This document shows, piece after piece, positions 46,018 to 57,604 of a stretch of 64,000 nucleotides of DNA. Position numbers and translations under genes: made by a program. Below the pieces are notes generated by a model that saw only the letters and a list, made by a program, of their open reading frames with translations, had not been told where the DNA came from and searched no databases. The stretch lies in assembly GCF_018873765.1 (NCBI RefSeq), contig NC_057917.1:60136464-60200463 (forward strand), in the 5' to 3' direction. Source of the DNA: Telopea speciosissima (lineage: Eukaryota; Streptophyta; Magnoliopsida; Proteales; Proteaceae). Position 1 is the first letter of the stretch, and each line of letters starts with the position of its first letter.

Positions 46018-49000
46018 GCACACACGTACACACATGTTAAAGAACTGTAATCTTTTATTAATGATAAAATGTGGAACATGTATGAGGATAGGAATAAAGT
46101 TTTGACTTTGATCCTTGTTTGGTGACTTTGGAATATATTCCACTGACCTTAATCCCTATCACTATAATTTTTTTATGGTTTCAGCTGATTTGGTGAAATC
46201 ACAGAAATGATTTTGATTCATCACCTGGTTGAAATCAAAGTATTTTGATGCTGTTGCATTAGACATTAATACCATATGATAGGCATGTGTAAGTTTAGAA
46301 GGCCCCCAAGGAGCTGTTGACAGTCTAATGGGCTGAAATTGACATTTGGGTTGTTATATTATAGGTTGAATCTTTTCTTTTTTGGGTTTCATTGTAATGA
46401 GCTTAATTTATAAGCTCATAAAGTGGGGACAAAGTTAGTACACAGGATTAGTAGTTAAGTGTTTGTGTTAGATTAGAATAATTAATAGCTAGATAGAGTT
46501 CTGTTTTAATTTATGTACTTTATTGAGTGTGAGTGTGATTAGGAGTCTTTTTATGAGTCAATTAGGAAATTTAGAAGGTTTTTATATATGTAATACACCC
46601 TCAACAATTGGAGATGTTTAGGGTAAAGACTAAAGAGTATGCCTTTTTAAGAGTTTTGGTGTTGTTGATCTATGCATACGGGATTAGTGTCCTATACTTG
46701 ATTTCTTCTCTTCTGTTCTCTCTGCTTCCTCCCAAGAAGATCAAATCTCATCTCTTCCCTCTCATCTATCGATCTGATTTATTCCCTTTATTGTGAGATA
46801 ACCTAGAGGGGGGGGGGTGAATAAGTTATCACTAGTGGAATATGCCACTTTTTAAATTTATTTTGATTATGGGTGAATTGAACAATATAAAGTATAAACG
46901 ATTCACAAGATAATTAATAAATAAATGCACAATAGAGAGAGAGACACACAATATTTTATAGTGGTTCGACTCCAAGAGTCTACATCCACTCCTCTCAACC
47001 TTAAGAGAATTCCACTAGTTTTCCCTTTCAGTACAATAGGTGGGGGGAAAAACACATTTACAAATCTTTTTAACAAGATAAGAGGATCCTCTCTCTGTTT
47101 AGGATAAGAGAATCCTTTGCACTACCTAAGTTCAATCTAGGCTAATGCAAACAAATTGCTCCTCTAGAGTTCAACAACTCAAAAGCAAAAACATAAATAC
47201 AATTAGAAAGTGTTGGCGGAAAAAATTAAATACTCACACTCTAGGGCACACGCTCACGGTAAAGACAGCGCGGGCGTGCCATAGCATTTGCGCAGGCTCA
47301 AACGAGGCTATAAGTAGCCTAATCTGACTTCCAACCAGGAGGTTGGTCTCCCGCTTACCTGAGTTATCTCTAAGGTCTTTTGGGTTAAGCCAAGAACACC
47401 GATCAAACTAAAAGCCTCCCGGAGAAGATCGAGATGGGGAGAAGAGCAAGGAAATAACAAGAACAACAAGATAAAGCAACAATGGAAAAAAGAATAATTG
47501 CATTTAGTCATACCATACATAGGTGGGGACCCCAAACTATGCGTTGTGCCTCTCCACGGTGAAGGACATAACCGTACATGCTTGAAACGACAGTACAAAA
47601 CAAAAAAAAAAGATAAAAGTTAAATTGCAGGTGTTTGACTGTTGATGAGTGTCTTTTCTCAATTGGGCTTTTGCCTTAAATAGAAGAGGACCTTCTCCTA
47701 ATGTTTCTGTGCGCAACACTTCCATACTTCTCCTTTTCCTCAGGGCTACTTCTCCCTTAACCGCCAACCATCTGCCACGTGTCCCAAAGCGGTTGCCACT
47801 TTCCATTGTATAACGGTGTAGTGGTGGGCCCCAATTTTGTAACTACCACAACCTGTGGTTAGGATGCTACAACCCTGGTAACGACTGTCTAACTCAGTCG
47901 TGTTTTGGCTAGTCACGGGTCTAGCCCTTTGGCCTGATTTCACCCAGGTCTAACCTTGGCCATTCTTAGGCTACTCGTGGTCCTGGTTCTAGCCCAGTTC
48001 ACGATCCTGGTCCATTCTTGGCCATCGATTTTAGGGAGTAAACAGAAAGATAAAGTGTTACCTAGGCAAGGAGTGTGACACGTACTCCTTGCATTTGTGC
48101 AGAGATGAATGCACAATAAGAAGACTTCTTTTAGAACTACTTGATATTGTAGACTTGAAGGAGCAAGAAGACTTGAATGCTTGAGTCAATCTTAAAAGAG
48201 AATTAACAACGCTTCCTTGACTCCAAAGTAATGAGAATTTGACTTTTTCACTCTTCAATAAAGTGCTCTTTTGGACTGTAGTGGATAGCCAAGAAGTCTG
48301 ACAAGGTCTGTATTTATAGGCATCATTAAATGCACAATTGAGCATGTGATATAATCCTCTAACGACTATATTTTGACTCTTACCGGTCGACTAGCATCTT
48401 TTGACGATCTTCCGCTGGGATTTTATATCCCAAGTTCTCCTCAAAATGTCCTTCCCTCCTATCTTTGTCAATTGGATTCACTCTTGTATCTCTACTCCTC
48501 TCTTCTTTGTCCTTCTGAATGGCAGCCTAGCTGGTTACTTCCCCTCCTCTGTCGGTATCCGTCAAGGTTGTCCCCTCTCCCCCTTCCTTTTTTGCCTCTC
48601 TCTGGAGGTGCTGTCCCATAGTATCCAATCTAAAACCTACCTCCATCTCATCTCTCCCATCCTCAAGTGTAAGCCGACAAATTTGACTCACCTTGCTTTG
48701 GCCGATGATCTCATGATCTTCTCCAAGGCTGACTCGCTTTCCATTGAGTCCATCATGTCATCCCTTCGCCTTTTTCAAAGCCTTTTTGGCCTCTGCATCA
48801 ACCACCTCAAGTCCCACATCTTCCTTGCTGGTGTGCCAGACACCACCAAAGCCATCCTCTCCTCTCTCACAGGCTTCACCCTTGGCACCCTTCCTATCCG
48901 ATACCTTGGCCTCCCCCTTATCCCAGCTAGGCTCTCAGCCCACCATTGTTCCCCTATTTTAGATCTCCTTCGCAAGAGGTTGCAGCTTTGGAAAGCCAGG

Positions 49001-52000
49001 CTTCTCTCCTATGCAGGTCGGCTAGAGCTCGTCAGATCAGTGATTCAAGCTTGTAACATTTATTGGAGTGGTGTTTTTAGCCTACCCAAGGCTATCATCA
49101 AGGCAGCGGAATCTATTATGTGTGCCTTTCTTTGTAAAGGAGTGGATTCAGCCAGGTTTCTTCATCCTAAAAGTTGGTCTTCCCTCTGCCTTCCTAAATC
49201 CGAAGGAGGTCTTGGTCTTAGAAGGATAAAAGATGTCAACATTACTGGTTCTCTTAAACTTATTGGGATGCTCCTCACCAACAAAACCAGCCTTTGGACT
49301 TCTTGGGTTTATGCAGAGCCCCTTTGTAGGGACTTCATTTGGTCAGTAAGCCCAGTGGCAGACTCCTCTTGGGTTTGGCACAGAATTTTACAAGTGAGAC
49401 ACATAACCATTGAAGCCATCTCTTGCAGGATCGATGATGGCCTCTCTACCTCTCTTTGGCTGGACAAATGGCACCCCTTTGGTGTCCTCTCTTCAGTCGT
49501 GGGTTCCCGTGACATCTTCTCCTCCGGATTGGACAGATCTTCCTTGGTTGCTTCCATCATCAGGAGAGGGTTTTGGTCCCCCTTATTTCTCCCCCTCCCC
49601 TTGCTGACCTCTAGAGCTCCCTCCCCCCTATCCCCCCCGGTCACCGAGGTAGAGGTGACACCATTCTGTGGCTCCCTTCCCCCTCCGGCAGATTCAGTTC
49701 TCACTCCGCTTGACATAGAGGGACCCACTGTCATTGGCACAAAGTAGTCTGGTTCAATGGGCATATCCCTCATCATAGTCTCACTTCTTGGCGCGCCCTA
49801 GCCAATTGCCTCCTCACTCAGGCCTTCCTCATTCACCGTCACATGCAGGTCCCCCCCAACTGCTGTCTTTGTTGGAATGGGCTTGAGGATACAGATCACC
49901 TGTTCTTCTTTTTCCCCTTTGCTTCTTCCATTTGGACACGCATCCTTCGTCATTGCTGGCCAGGTCGTAGAAGCCCCCTCCCTCTTAGCCAGGAATGGGT
50001 TTGGATTGATATGACGTTCGGAGGGAACTCGATTTGTGATTCTGTTGGCAAGCTTGCCTTTTGTGCCGCTATCGCCCACATTTGGATGGAGCGTAATCTC
50101 AGAAGATGGACGTCCAACTCTCGCTCTCTTGACAAGATTTGGAAAGCCATCTCCTTTGATGTTTCTTCTAGAATTAGTTCCCTTCCCCTCACTGTTGTTA
50201 AGGATACCTCAAGAAACAAGCTCATTGTTGTCTCCTGGGGCCTTCCTCTCTCCATTTTGCAGCTGAGCTAGCTTTTAGCTCTGGCTTTTTGCCCTCGGGC
50301 TTGTATATTTCTTCTCTTTTCTTCGTAATTTAAATTATTATTCATCCAAAAAAAAAAAAAAAAAACTAGCTGTTATGAACAAGCCATTGGGTCTGACAGA
50401 TGATAACTGGTCGTCCGTCAGGCAACAGATCCCGGTTGACCGTCAGCTTGACGGCAGCGACCTTCAAACTTTCTATTATGGCCGGTCGTTATGTTATAAA
50501 AAAATCTTGTTTTATCGGTCGACCGTCAGATTTTGGGTCTTGATTCTTTGACAGACTGACTTTGGGATCTTTTCTGTAACATGTCCAATCTTTTTAGTAA
50601 GATGTTCATATGATCATGATGTATGAATGCAAGTTACATTATGCAATTGTGTTCTATTCTATCCTATGTGCACTTGATCATCTTCAAGACTTCACTCTTT
50701 GAATCTTGAACTTGAACTTTTTGTGAGTTCTTGAACTTGAGCAGTTGAGCTTGACTGGCCTTGATTCTCCAACTGATAATCTTCTTTATAACTTTTTTGT
50801 AGCTTCTTGTACTTGGGCATGACTGGCCTTGATTCTCCAACTGATAAGCTTCTTTCAAGCTAGATTCAAGTACTACACACAAGCTATCTTAAGATGAGGA
50901 GTTAGATTCACTCAATTGAGGAGTTAGATTCACTCAATTGTTTGTTATCATCAAAACATACTTGAATGTGGGTTAGGAGAGTGAGGTTCCATTCTCTCAA
51001 CATTAACAACGCAGTTGCTTCCTTCATCTTAGATCTGATTACAGATTTGCTTATTGGGTCTGGTTGCATCTGAGATCCAGAAGTTGGATTTTTTCAGATT
51101 GCATTTTTTGGTATTAGAGCCAAATCTGACCATGGATACCTACGTTTTCAAGACCAGAGTTTGTTTGACTAACAGGAAAACTTCTATTTTACTCATAGAT
51201 AGACGATTGGCAGAGTGTAAAGTTCATCTCATGGTCTGTGGTGGAGATGTTATCAAAGATCAACAAGATCATCATTGAGTTTGAGAATGATGTCTTTGTC
51301 GAATTCTCAATTTTTCAATATTGTGAGATATTTGAATCTTCTGAATGCATTATTAAAGTTGATCGACAATGATTGGAAGAGCAAAAATATGTAGTTGACC
51401 GTGATAGGAATTTGTGCTTAAACCCTTCTCATCTATGACATATGTTTGTTTTGAAAGTATTAATTAAAAAAGTATTATCGTAGTCGAAGGAGGCGACACC
51501 AACAATGTAATCACAAGAAGAGCCGAACAAGTCTACCAAAAGGAAGACCGCTCTGATATGGGACAACAAGAAATGACAAAGAGAAACAAGATGCTTAATA
51601 TGCATGAATCAACAACAGACTCTACTGCAGTGATAGATGTTCTACATATTGAGATTGTTTTTCCCCATGTATTTCATTTGAAGATAAGCCATCAACATTT
51701 CATCTTCCAAACTTTATTCATGATATTGGTTTGGAGTATTAGACATTCTCCTAAGCTTTTCTATTTCTTCCCTTCTGTAAAACTTGTGGACTATAAGTTT
51801 AGAAGTAATGGGCATACGCCTATAAAGTGGGGATAAAGTTACTACACAGGATTAGTAGTTAATTTTTTTATTTAAATTAGAATACTTAATAGCTAGATAG
51901 AATTATGTTTTAAGTTTATTTATTTTATTCAATGTGTGTGTGTGATTAGGAGTCTTTTATGAGTCAATTTTGGAATTTTAGGTCTTTATATATATATGTA

Positions 52001-55000
52001 TTACACCCCCATCAATTGGAGATGATTTGAGTAAAGAATATGTTTTCTTTTTTTAAGAGTTTTGGTTTGTTGAGCAGTGCATACAGGATTGGTATCCATA
52101 CCTGATTTCTTCTCTTCTCTCTTCTTCCTCCCAAGAAGATCAATTTCATTTTTTCCCCTCCCCTTCCATTGATCTGATTTCTTCCTTTAGCAATGCAGTT
52201 GCTTCTTTATCTCAGATCTGATAATAGATTTGATCATCATTAGGCGCGCTTGCATCTGAGATCAATAATCTGATTTTCAGATTGTATTATATTCATAGAG
52301 GGTGGGCCTTGGTGCAACGGTAAAGTTGCTCCATTGTGACCAAGTGGTCACAGGTTCGAGTCTGGAAACAGCCTCTCTGCGAAAGCAGGGGTAAGGCTGT
52401 GTACATTATGACCCTCCCCAGACCCCGCAGTGGTGGGAGCCTCATGCACTGGGTATGCCCTTTTTTGAAAAAAAATTATATTCATTTTGAAAATTAAACC
52501 ATGACTGACAATAATATATATATTTTTAAATTATATTCATTTTGAAATTTAAACCATGACTGACAACAATATATATTTTTAAATTATATTCATTTTGAAA
52601 TTTAGACCATGACTGACAACAATATATCTCTCTATATCTGGAAAAGCAAAAAGGTGAAAAAGATAACAAACAAATGCATATTTTAGCTCGCATAGCAATC
52701 TCCAAAGTTTTATGAGATAATTCTATTTCTCTGCTAAGGCTCAGTTTGGATTGTGAGAGTTCTAACACAGGCATTATATATGGTAATGATTAGTAGGCTA
52801 GCTGGTATATTAGATTCCCACTTGAGCCACTAAATCTCACTTCTCAAAAGAAATTGGATTCCAACACTTCAGGTCAAGATATCGAATCCTATTTCTTCAT
52901 ACAATGATGAAGGTTAAATTCACAGAGTCACCTGTTGAATCCAATAATCGCATGATTTACTTTGTTTTCCCATTGTACTCTTGGGATCTAAAACAGAGCC
53001 TAAATTCCTTTCAGTTGCTCAAACTGAATTTGGGCATCATAGGGTCCTGTATGATTATTTATTGTGCTCCTTGCAGATATAGCAATAAATTGTGATTGGA
53101 ATGATCTCTGTACAATTTGCCCGATAAATCTGCATTGGCATTTTATGTACGTTGTACTTAAGAGTTCCCCTTCATGTTTCGGATTTCCTTTCTTCCCATT
53201 TATTTTCTTTCATTGTCATTATAATCTGCTAACTTTTCTTACCTCTAAGTTAGAATTCGAATAATTGCATATGGAGACATCCTTTGTGTGTATCTTGTCT
53301 GTACATTTGTACCTTGGATAGTTGGATGTTTTGTGGATGAGCTGTTTCTGATTAAATCTCAAATGAAGGTATAAAACTGCAATTATCTGCGTCATATGAT
53401 ATCAGGATATATTGGGACAATGCAGTGTAAGATATTCTGTAATAGCTGGATTAGTTCATGATGAAAAGATTGAGGAAGTGATGAAGGAGATTGGGATTGG
53501 AAGATTTGAGAAAATTGTTAATGCTTGTGTATCCACAGCTTTTGGTTAACCCATGTGCTTGATATTCTAGGATGTAAAGCATTTCTATTTTTGTTGTCAT
53601 TGTCACTATTCAATTATGAGTTTATATTTGGTCTGGTATTGTGCAGTTGATCTCTCTGGATATGGGTTCATTAGTTGCGGGTGCTAAATTCCGTGGAGAT
53701 TTTGAGGAAAGACTGAAAGCTGTCTTGAAGGAAGTCACTGCTTCAAATGGGCAGATTGTTTTGTTTATCGATGAGATTCACACTGTTGTTGGGGCTGGTG
53801 AGTGTTTTGCCTTGGTTGTCCCTATTGAAGGCTTTGAAGCTTTATCTATTACATCTTAGTACAGAGAAGAAAACACCACTTTTTGTTGTTTCCAATCAAG
53901 TTAAATATATTTAGCCAGTTTATTTGCAAACAATACCACTTATCTCTTTATATGTTTTTTTCAATTGAGCCCTACTCTAGGCCCTGAAAGTTTCCTGCTT
54001 TAGTTGTTTAAGCTCATCTTTAATTAGCAAAGAGGCCAAAGGAGTTCTCATTGCTGGTGGGAAGAAGGTTTTGAGTGCTTAAGAAATTAACAAGTTTTGC
54101 TTTGAAGAGTTTTCTGGGTAATTGTAATTTTCTTACAATTGAACCTAGTCAACTAACTTTACATTAACAGTACCTGTATGGACTGTCTCTGGTCTTTTAT
54201 TTAGCGAGTCTTTTTTGCATTATTCTCCAGTTCTTCTTTATTCTTTGCTTGTCTGAGCTTAAAACTCTCTCTCTCGTCTTTGCTTGCCTGTGCTGAAACC
54301 ATCTCTCTCTCTTATTCTTTTTTAGCTTTTCAGTTCTCCTTGTGCAATAAAAAGTTGAGAAAAAAATATTCATATTTGTATTTGCTATGTTCAAGGAAAG
54401 GTGAAAGATGAAATCTCTAGGCAAAAATACAAGTGCACAGAGCATCTAGAAGCTCAATGGCAAAGGGAAAAAAAAGAAAAAATAAAGAAAAGAAGTCAAA
54501 GCTCCATCAAATAATGTACCTCAATCTAAATGTGTTTTCTATCTGTAGGCTTTAACCTATCTATTTGAGATTATTGTATTTTTTCTTTCCCCAACAATTT
54601 GCTGATCAAGGTGGCATTCTTGTTGGGAATAAATGTAGGGGCTACGGGTGGTGCAATGGATGCTGGCAATTTATTAAAACCAATGCTTGGACGAGGTGAG
54701 CTCCGTTGTATTGGAGCAACCACATTAAATGAATATAGGAAATACATCGAAAAGGATCCTGCTCTTGAGCGTAGATTCCAGCAGGTGTTCTGTGGTCAGC
54801 CATCTGTTGAAGACACAATTTCTATTCTTCGTGGGTTGCGTGAACGCTATGAGCTGCATCATGGTGTTAAAATATCAGACAGTGCCCTTGTTTCAGCTGC
54901 AGTTCTTGCAGACCGATACATTACGGAGCGCTTTTTGCCGGACAAAGGTATAAAATGCTGGTAGCTTACAATTGTATTGTTTCAATCATCTTTATTCTGC

Positions 55001-56986
55001 TTTGATCAGTGCTATAGCCACCAGAAGGGCACTATAGGAGAAAAGGCTAATCCTGTTTCTGCTCTGGTACACTTGACATGATTGAATGACAAACTAATAG
55101 GTTCTGCCTGCAGCCATTGATCTTGTAGATGAAGCAGCAGCAAAGCTGAAAATGGAGATCACATCTAAGCCCACTGAATTGGATGAGATTGATAGAGCAG
55201 TGCTGAAGTTAGAGATGGAGAAACTCTCGCTTAAAAATGACACTGATAAAGCATCTAAAGAACGGCTAAGCAAGCTGGAAAATGATCTAGATTCGCTCAA
55301 ACTGAAACAGAAAGAATTCACAGAACAGTGGGATCATGAGAAGGCTCTTATGACACAGATTCGATCAGTTAAAGAGGAGGTAGGGCTTTAACAACTTGGT
55401 GCACATCCTGGCCTTGTGAAATTATAATGTGCAATACCTTTCTTCTAATCTCTTTGTTGAATTCGTTTTTGTAGATTGATAGAGTCAACCTAGAGATGGA
55501 AGCTGCTGAGCGTGAGTATGATTTGAATCGTGCTGCTGAGCTCAAGTATGGGACACTTATATCTCTTCAACGGAAGCTGGAGGATGCTGAGAAAAACCTC
55601 TCTGATTTCCAGAAGTCTGGCAAGTCACTGCTTCGAGAGGAGGTCACTGACCTTGACATTGCTGAAATTGTAAGCAAGTGGACTGGTATACCACTGTCAA
55701 ACCTGCAACAGTCCGAGAGAGACAAGTTAGTTTTGCTAGAGCAAGTTCTCCACAAGAGGGTTGTTGGTCAGGATATTGCTGTAAAATCAGTGGCAGATGC
55801 AATCCGCCGATCAAGGGCAGGGCTATCAGACCCAAACAGGCCAATAGCAAGCTTCATGTTCATGGGCCCCACTGGTGTTGGTAAGACAGAGCTTGCGAAA
55901 GCTCTTGCAGGTTATTTATTCAACACGGAGAATGCACTTGTTAGGATCGACATGAGTGAGTACATGGAAAAGCATGCAGTTTCACGCCTGGTTGGTGCTC
56001 CTCCTGGTTATGTTGGTTATGAGGAAGGTGGGCAGCTGACTGAAGTGGTTCGCCGAAGACCATATTCTGTGGTCTTGTTTGATGAGATGGAAAAGGCACA
56101 TCATGATGTGTTCAACATTCTATTACAGCTGTTGGATGATGGAAGGATTACTGATTCACAAGGAAGGACTGTTAGTTTTACAAATTGTGTTGTTATAATG
56201 ACATCGAACATTGGGTCCCACCATATCCTTGAAACTCTAAGCAACACGCAGGGTACTAAGGATGCAGTGTATGATATGATGAAAAGACAGGTTGTGGAGT
56301 TGGCAAGACAAACTTTTCGCCCAGAGTTCATGAATCGTATTGATGAGTATATCGTTTTCCAACCTCTGGACGCCAAAGAAATTAGTAGGATTGTGGAAAT
56401 ACAGGTAATTACTGATTGAAGGATTGTTGCTTCATCCTTTACTTCATTTATTTTACAGCTTCTTTTATGGTTCTCTGCTTGTTTAGGTAGTGAAGCACAT
56501 CTTTGCTAACCATTTTGTGCAGCTACACAGTTTTGAAGTCATTAAAGATTTTTAGATACTGAGACTGTTTTTTTGACTGGAGATTTTGAACGTTATGTAA
56601 TTTCTTTGCTGATATTTTTTGCTTGACAAATCTTGAATCCATGCTCACTGCCATCGGAAATATGTCCCATGCAGCTGAACCGTTTGAAAGATAGGCTTAA
56701 ACAGAAGAAGATTGATCTTCAGTATACTGAGGAAGCTGTTGAGTTATTGGGCACATTGGGCTTTGACCCCAACTTTGGAGCAAGGCCTGTCAAGAGAGTT
56801 ATACAGCAGATGGTCGAAAATGAAATTGCTTTGGGTGTCTTAAGAGGAGAGTTCAAGGATGAAGAATCGATCATTGTTGATGCTGATACATCTCCATCAG
56901 CTAAGGACCTTCTTCCTCAAAACAGACTGGTCATCAAGAAACTAAAAAATGGTTCTTTTGTGGATGCCATGGTGGCCAATGATTAA
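38798..56986 (+). CDS. CLPB4: Mitochondrial ClpB4 (HSP100 AAA+ disaggregase), ten exons
   Basis: Exons: 38798-39097, 42995-43213, 43284-43521, 45463-45658, 45832-45886, 53647-53797, 54639-54947, 55114-55379, 55475-56404, 56675-56986. All have GT-AG borders and joined phases, giving 991 aa. Residues 1-100 form an Arg/Ser-rich presequence ([10 protein letters not shown]) suited to mitochondrial import. The Clp N-domain repeats span about 105-250. NBD1 has Walker A GEPGVGKT (306-313) and Walker B LFIDE (375-379). A coiled-coil middle domain covers about 480-640. NBD2 has Walker A GPTGVGKT (709-716), pore loop GYVGY (756-760) and Walker B LFDE (779-782). The C-terminal D2-small domain contains [20 protein letters not shown]. 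With ATP and HSP70 it threads aggregated matrix proteins. The sequence resembles ClpB4 more than plastid ClpB3 or cytosolic HSP101. No break was found despite repeat-filled introns. Confidence 0.95.
39319..39827 (-). mobile_element. Short RTE LINE fragment with 17-bp duplication
   Basis: It begins on this strand with CAACAACAACAACAAC, then CTCAGCCTTATCCCAACT and AAATGGGGTAGGCTAC, the inverse of an RTE 3' end. GTTATTTTCTGGAACTA occurs exactly on both sides (39302-39318 and 39828-39844). It is about 509 bp, strongly 5' truncated, with an A/G-rich stretch at 39418-39540. It lies in ClpB4 intron 1. Confidence 0.88.
39845..40548. other. ClpB4 intron 1, nothing recognised
   Basis: AT-rich intronic sequence between the RTE fragment and the Copia remnant. 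No feature was supported. Confidence 0.4.
40549..42320 (+). mobile_element. Copia remnant: RT end, RNase H, 3' LTR
   Basis: The fragment opens at [15 protein letters not shown] (40549-40596). It is broken by a MITE, then resumes at 41321 with [13 protein letters not shown] and [38 protein letters not shown] (in two pieces), then the RNase H piece [22 protein letters not shown] polypurine tract TTGAGGGGGAG (about 42074-42084) precedes a candidate 3' LTR 42085-42320 (TGTTGAAGTGTAG to CTTCTCA) that contains TATAAATAAAA. Several frameshifts occur. The 5' half of the element is absent. Confidence 0.85.
40597..41312. mobile_element. hAT-like MITE splitting a Copia YVDD motif
   Basis: The ends are CAAGGTTCTAAAACTTGG and GAGATTTTGAACTATG. 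The flanks are ATATAGTG on both sides (40589-40596 and 41313-41320), a perfect 8-bp duplication. Subterminal CGAGATCTCG words and the middle segment (AATAAACATATTTAAAGGTTC, then GGTGTTTTGG and TTGCACCCTTGGTTG in order) match the 933-bp element at 16301 in the same order, so both belong to one family. Confidence 0.88.
42321..42770 (-). mobile_element. Copia integrase/pre-integrase remnant, inverted
   Basis: Minus-strand pieces encode [20 protein letters not shown] and [14 protein letters not shown], then [17 protein letters not shown]. This is the Copia GAG-pre-integrase to integrase N-terminus. It is frameshifted and cut off at both ends, and directly abuts the plus-strand Copia LTR. A CCCACCCACCCACC-type microsatellite lies at its right edge (about 42783-42806). 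It is in ClpB4 intron 1. Confidence 0.8.
43522..45462. other. ClpB4 intron 3 with minor repeats
   Basis: It contains a C-run at 43731-43742 and a 48-bp tandem duplication starting TACCAGCCAA at 44771 and 44819. A CAACAACAACAACAAC microsatellite lies near 45276. No exon or transposon was recognised. Confidence 0.6.
45974..46036. repeat. (CT)n(CA)n microsatellite in ClpB4 intron 5
   Basis: A run of CT dinucleotides passes into CA dinucleotides with a few interruptions (CACGCACACACGTACACACA). It is a simple repeat, likely length-polymorphic. Confidence 0.9.
48390..50365 (+). mobile_element. 5'-truncated L1-type LINE in ClpB4 intron 5
   Basis: Begins inside the RT domain and ends with an 18-A tail (50348-50365). 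The open frame 48401-49747 holds [20 protein letters not shown], then [14 protein letters not shown]. The catalytic box reads LADD instead of the usual [25 protein letters not shown] and the thumb follow. A frameshifted zf-RVT part at 49843-50271 has [20 protein letters not shown]. Only a 6-bp ACTAGC repeat flanks it, too short to be sure of a target duplication. Same strand as ClpB4. Confidence 0.88.
50748..50940. repeat. Short tandem duplications
   Basis: ACTGGCCTTGATTCTCCAAC, then TGATAA.CTTCTTT occurs twice (near 50754 and 50820). GAGGAGTTAGATTCACTCAA plus TT occurs twice in tandem at about 50897-50940. Confidence 0.8.
52297..52474 (+). mobile_element. Au-type SINE, full length
   Basis: The body starts GGTGGGCCTTGGTGCAACGG at 52301, with a box A-like element there and box B GGTTCGAGTCT at 52353-52363. 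The Au signature CAGCCTCTCTGCGAAAGCAG and ACCCTCCCCAGACCCCGCAG follow, and it ends GGGTATGCCCTTTTTTG. ATTATATTCAT flanks it exactly (52286-52296 and 52475-52485), an 11-bp target duplication. It is a non-coding Pol III-derived retroposon that depends on LINE enzymes. Both promoter boxes look preserved. Confidence 0.93.
52475..52626. repeat. Three-unit tandem repeat, about 54 bp
   Basis: ATTATATTCATTTTGAAA, then (A/T)TTAAACCATGACTGACAA and ATATAT occurs three times in a row with small differences. The first unit begins with the same 11 bases that form the SINE target duplication, so the SINE landed at the edge of the array. Confidence 0.9.
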
Positions 56987-57604
56987 TACTGCATTTTCTG
57001 AACCGTAAATTCGAGTAGTAGATTTGGTTAATCCCTTGCACTGATATTCTCACCACTCATTTACAGCTTCCAGATTGAATTGTAGAAATATGGGAGCCTA
57101 TAGTTATCGAGAGACTGCTCTTGTTCATATCTTCTTTTTTTTTTTTTTGTTTTGGGTGGGTTTGGTTTGCTTGAGTTTTGATTCTTTTTTAAGGAAAGCT
57201 GGAGAGGCATGTAAATGAGTTCGCACTTTTGTTTTGAACAGAATAAATCTCTTTATTGGCTAACTTGAAGATATTCTTCTCAAAAACTATTACATGTGGA
57301 TATGCTTGTGGGATGGCTATCATTTTTTTTTTCCTTCAGGTAAAGAGACTTTATTTCTCTTTGTAGGAGGCAGACAATAGTCTCCTTTAACCTCTATCAT
57401 ACTTCTTTGCTTGGTTTAGAGTTGGACTTCACCTGGAGTGCTTAGTCTGCCCATGTCAACCCCAAGCTTCATACTTTTCTGTATAGGACAGCGATTACAT
57501 CATCTGTGACTTAAGCTCACCCTATCCAAGTCATGTAAGGGGGAAAGGGGTTACTGTGCACACAAAATTAACAAAATGTAATTTCAAGCGACCAGGCACG
57601 TTTT
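56987..57604. other. ClpB4 3' UTR and downstream spacer
   Basis: Contains probable 3' UTR with AATAAA-like AGAATAAATC at about 57241. No further gene. Confidence 0.5.

Larger units (their letters stand above)
46791..51002. mobile_element. 4.2-kb insertion inside the 5' LTR, type unresolved
   Basis: Comparison with the intact 3' LTR (CCTTTAGCAATGCAG) shows extra DNA between CCCTTTA (46790) and TTAACAACGCAG (51003). A 3-bp TTA may be duplicated. The ends TTGTGAGATAACC and GGTTCCATTCTCTCAACA are weakly inverted. The interior starts CCTAGAGGGGGGGGGTGAATA, a phrase seen at one end of several plant repeats, and contains an L1 LINE. No transposase was recognised. Confidence 0.5.
46286..52286 (+). 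mobile_element. Non-autonomous LTR retrotransposon with split 5' LTR
   Basis: The LTR copies are 46286-46790 plus about 51004-51103 (5', interrupted) and 51785-52286 (3'). Shared blocks in order include AGCTAGATAGA, GTGTGATTAGGAGTC, TCTCTCC/TCCCAAGAAGATCAA and GCATCTGAGATC. A primer site TGGTATTAGAGC (51109-51120, iMet type, one mismatch) follows the 5' LTR. The internal region is only about 680 bp with a decayed gag-like start ([14 protein letters not shown]) and no RT. It fits a deleted Copia-type derivative. The LTRs differ substantially, so it is old. Confidence 0.7.

Noticed and set aside
49309-49776. Minus-strand 155-codon frame
   Set aside because: It is antisense to the L1 LINE ORF2 and has no domain of its own.
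52301-52375. tRNA-like sequence with box A and box B
   Set aside because: It continues into the Au SINE body and has an 11-bp target duplication. No acceptor stem closes, so it is a SINE head and not a tRNA gene.
54197-54445. Minus-strand frame in ClpB4 intron 6
   Set aside because: It is low-complexity Lys/Arg-rich sequence in an AT-rich intron with no similarity to known proteins.
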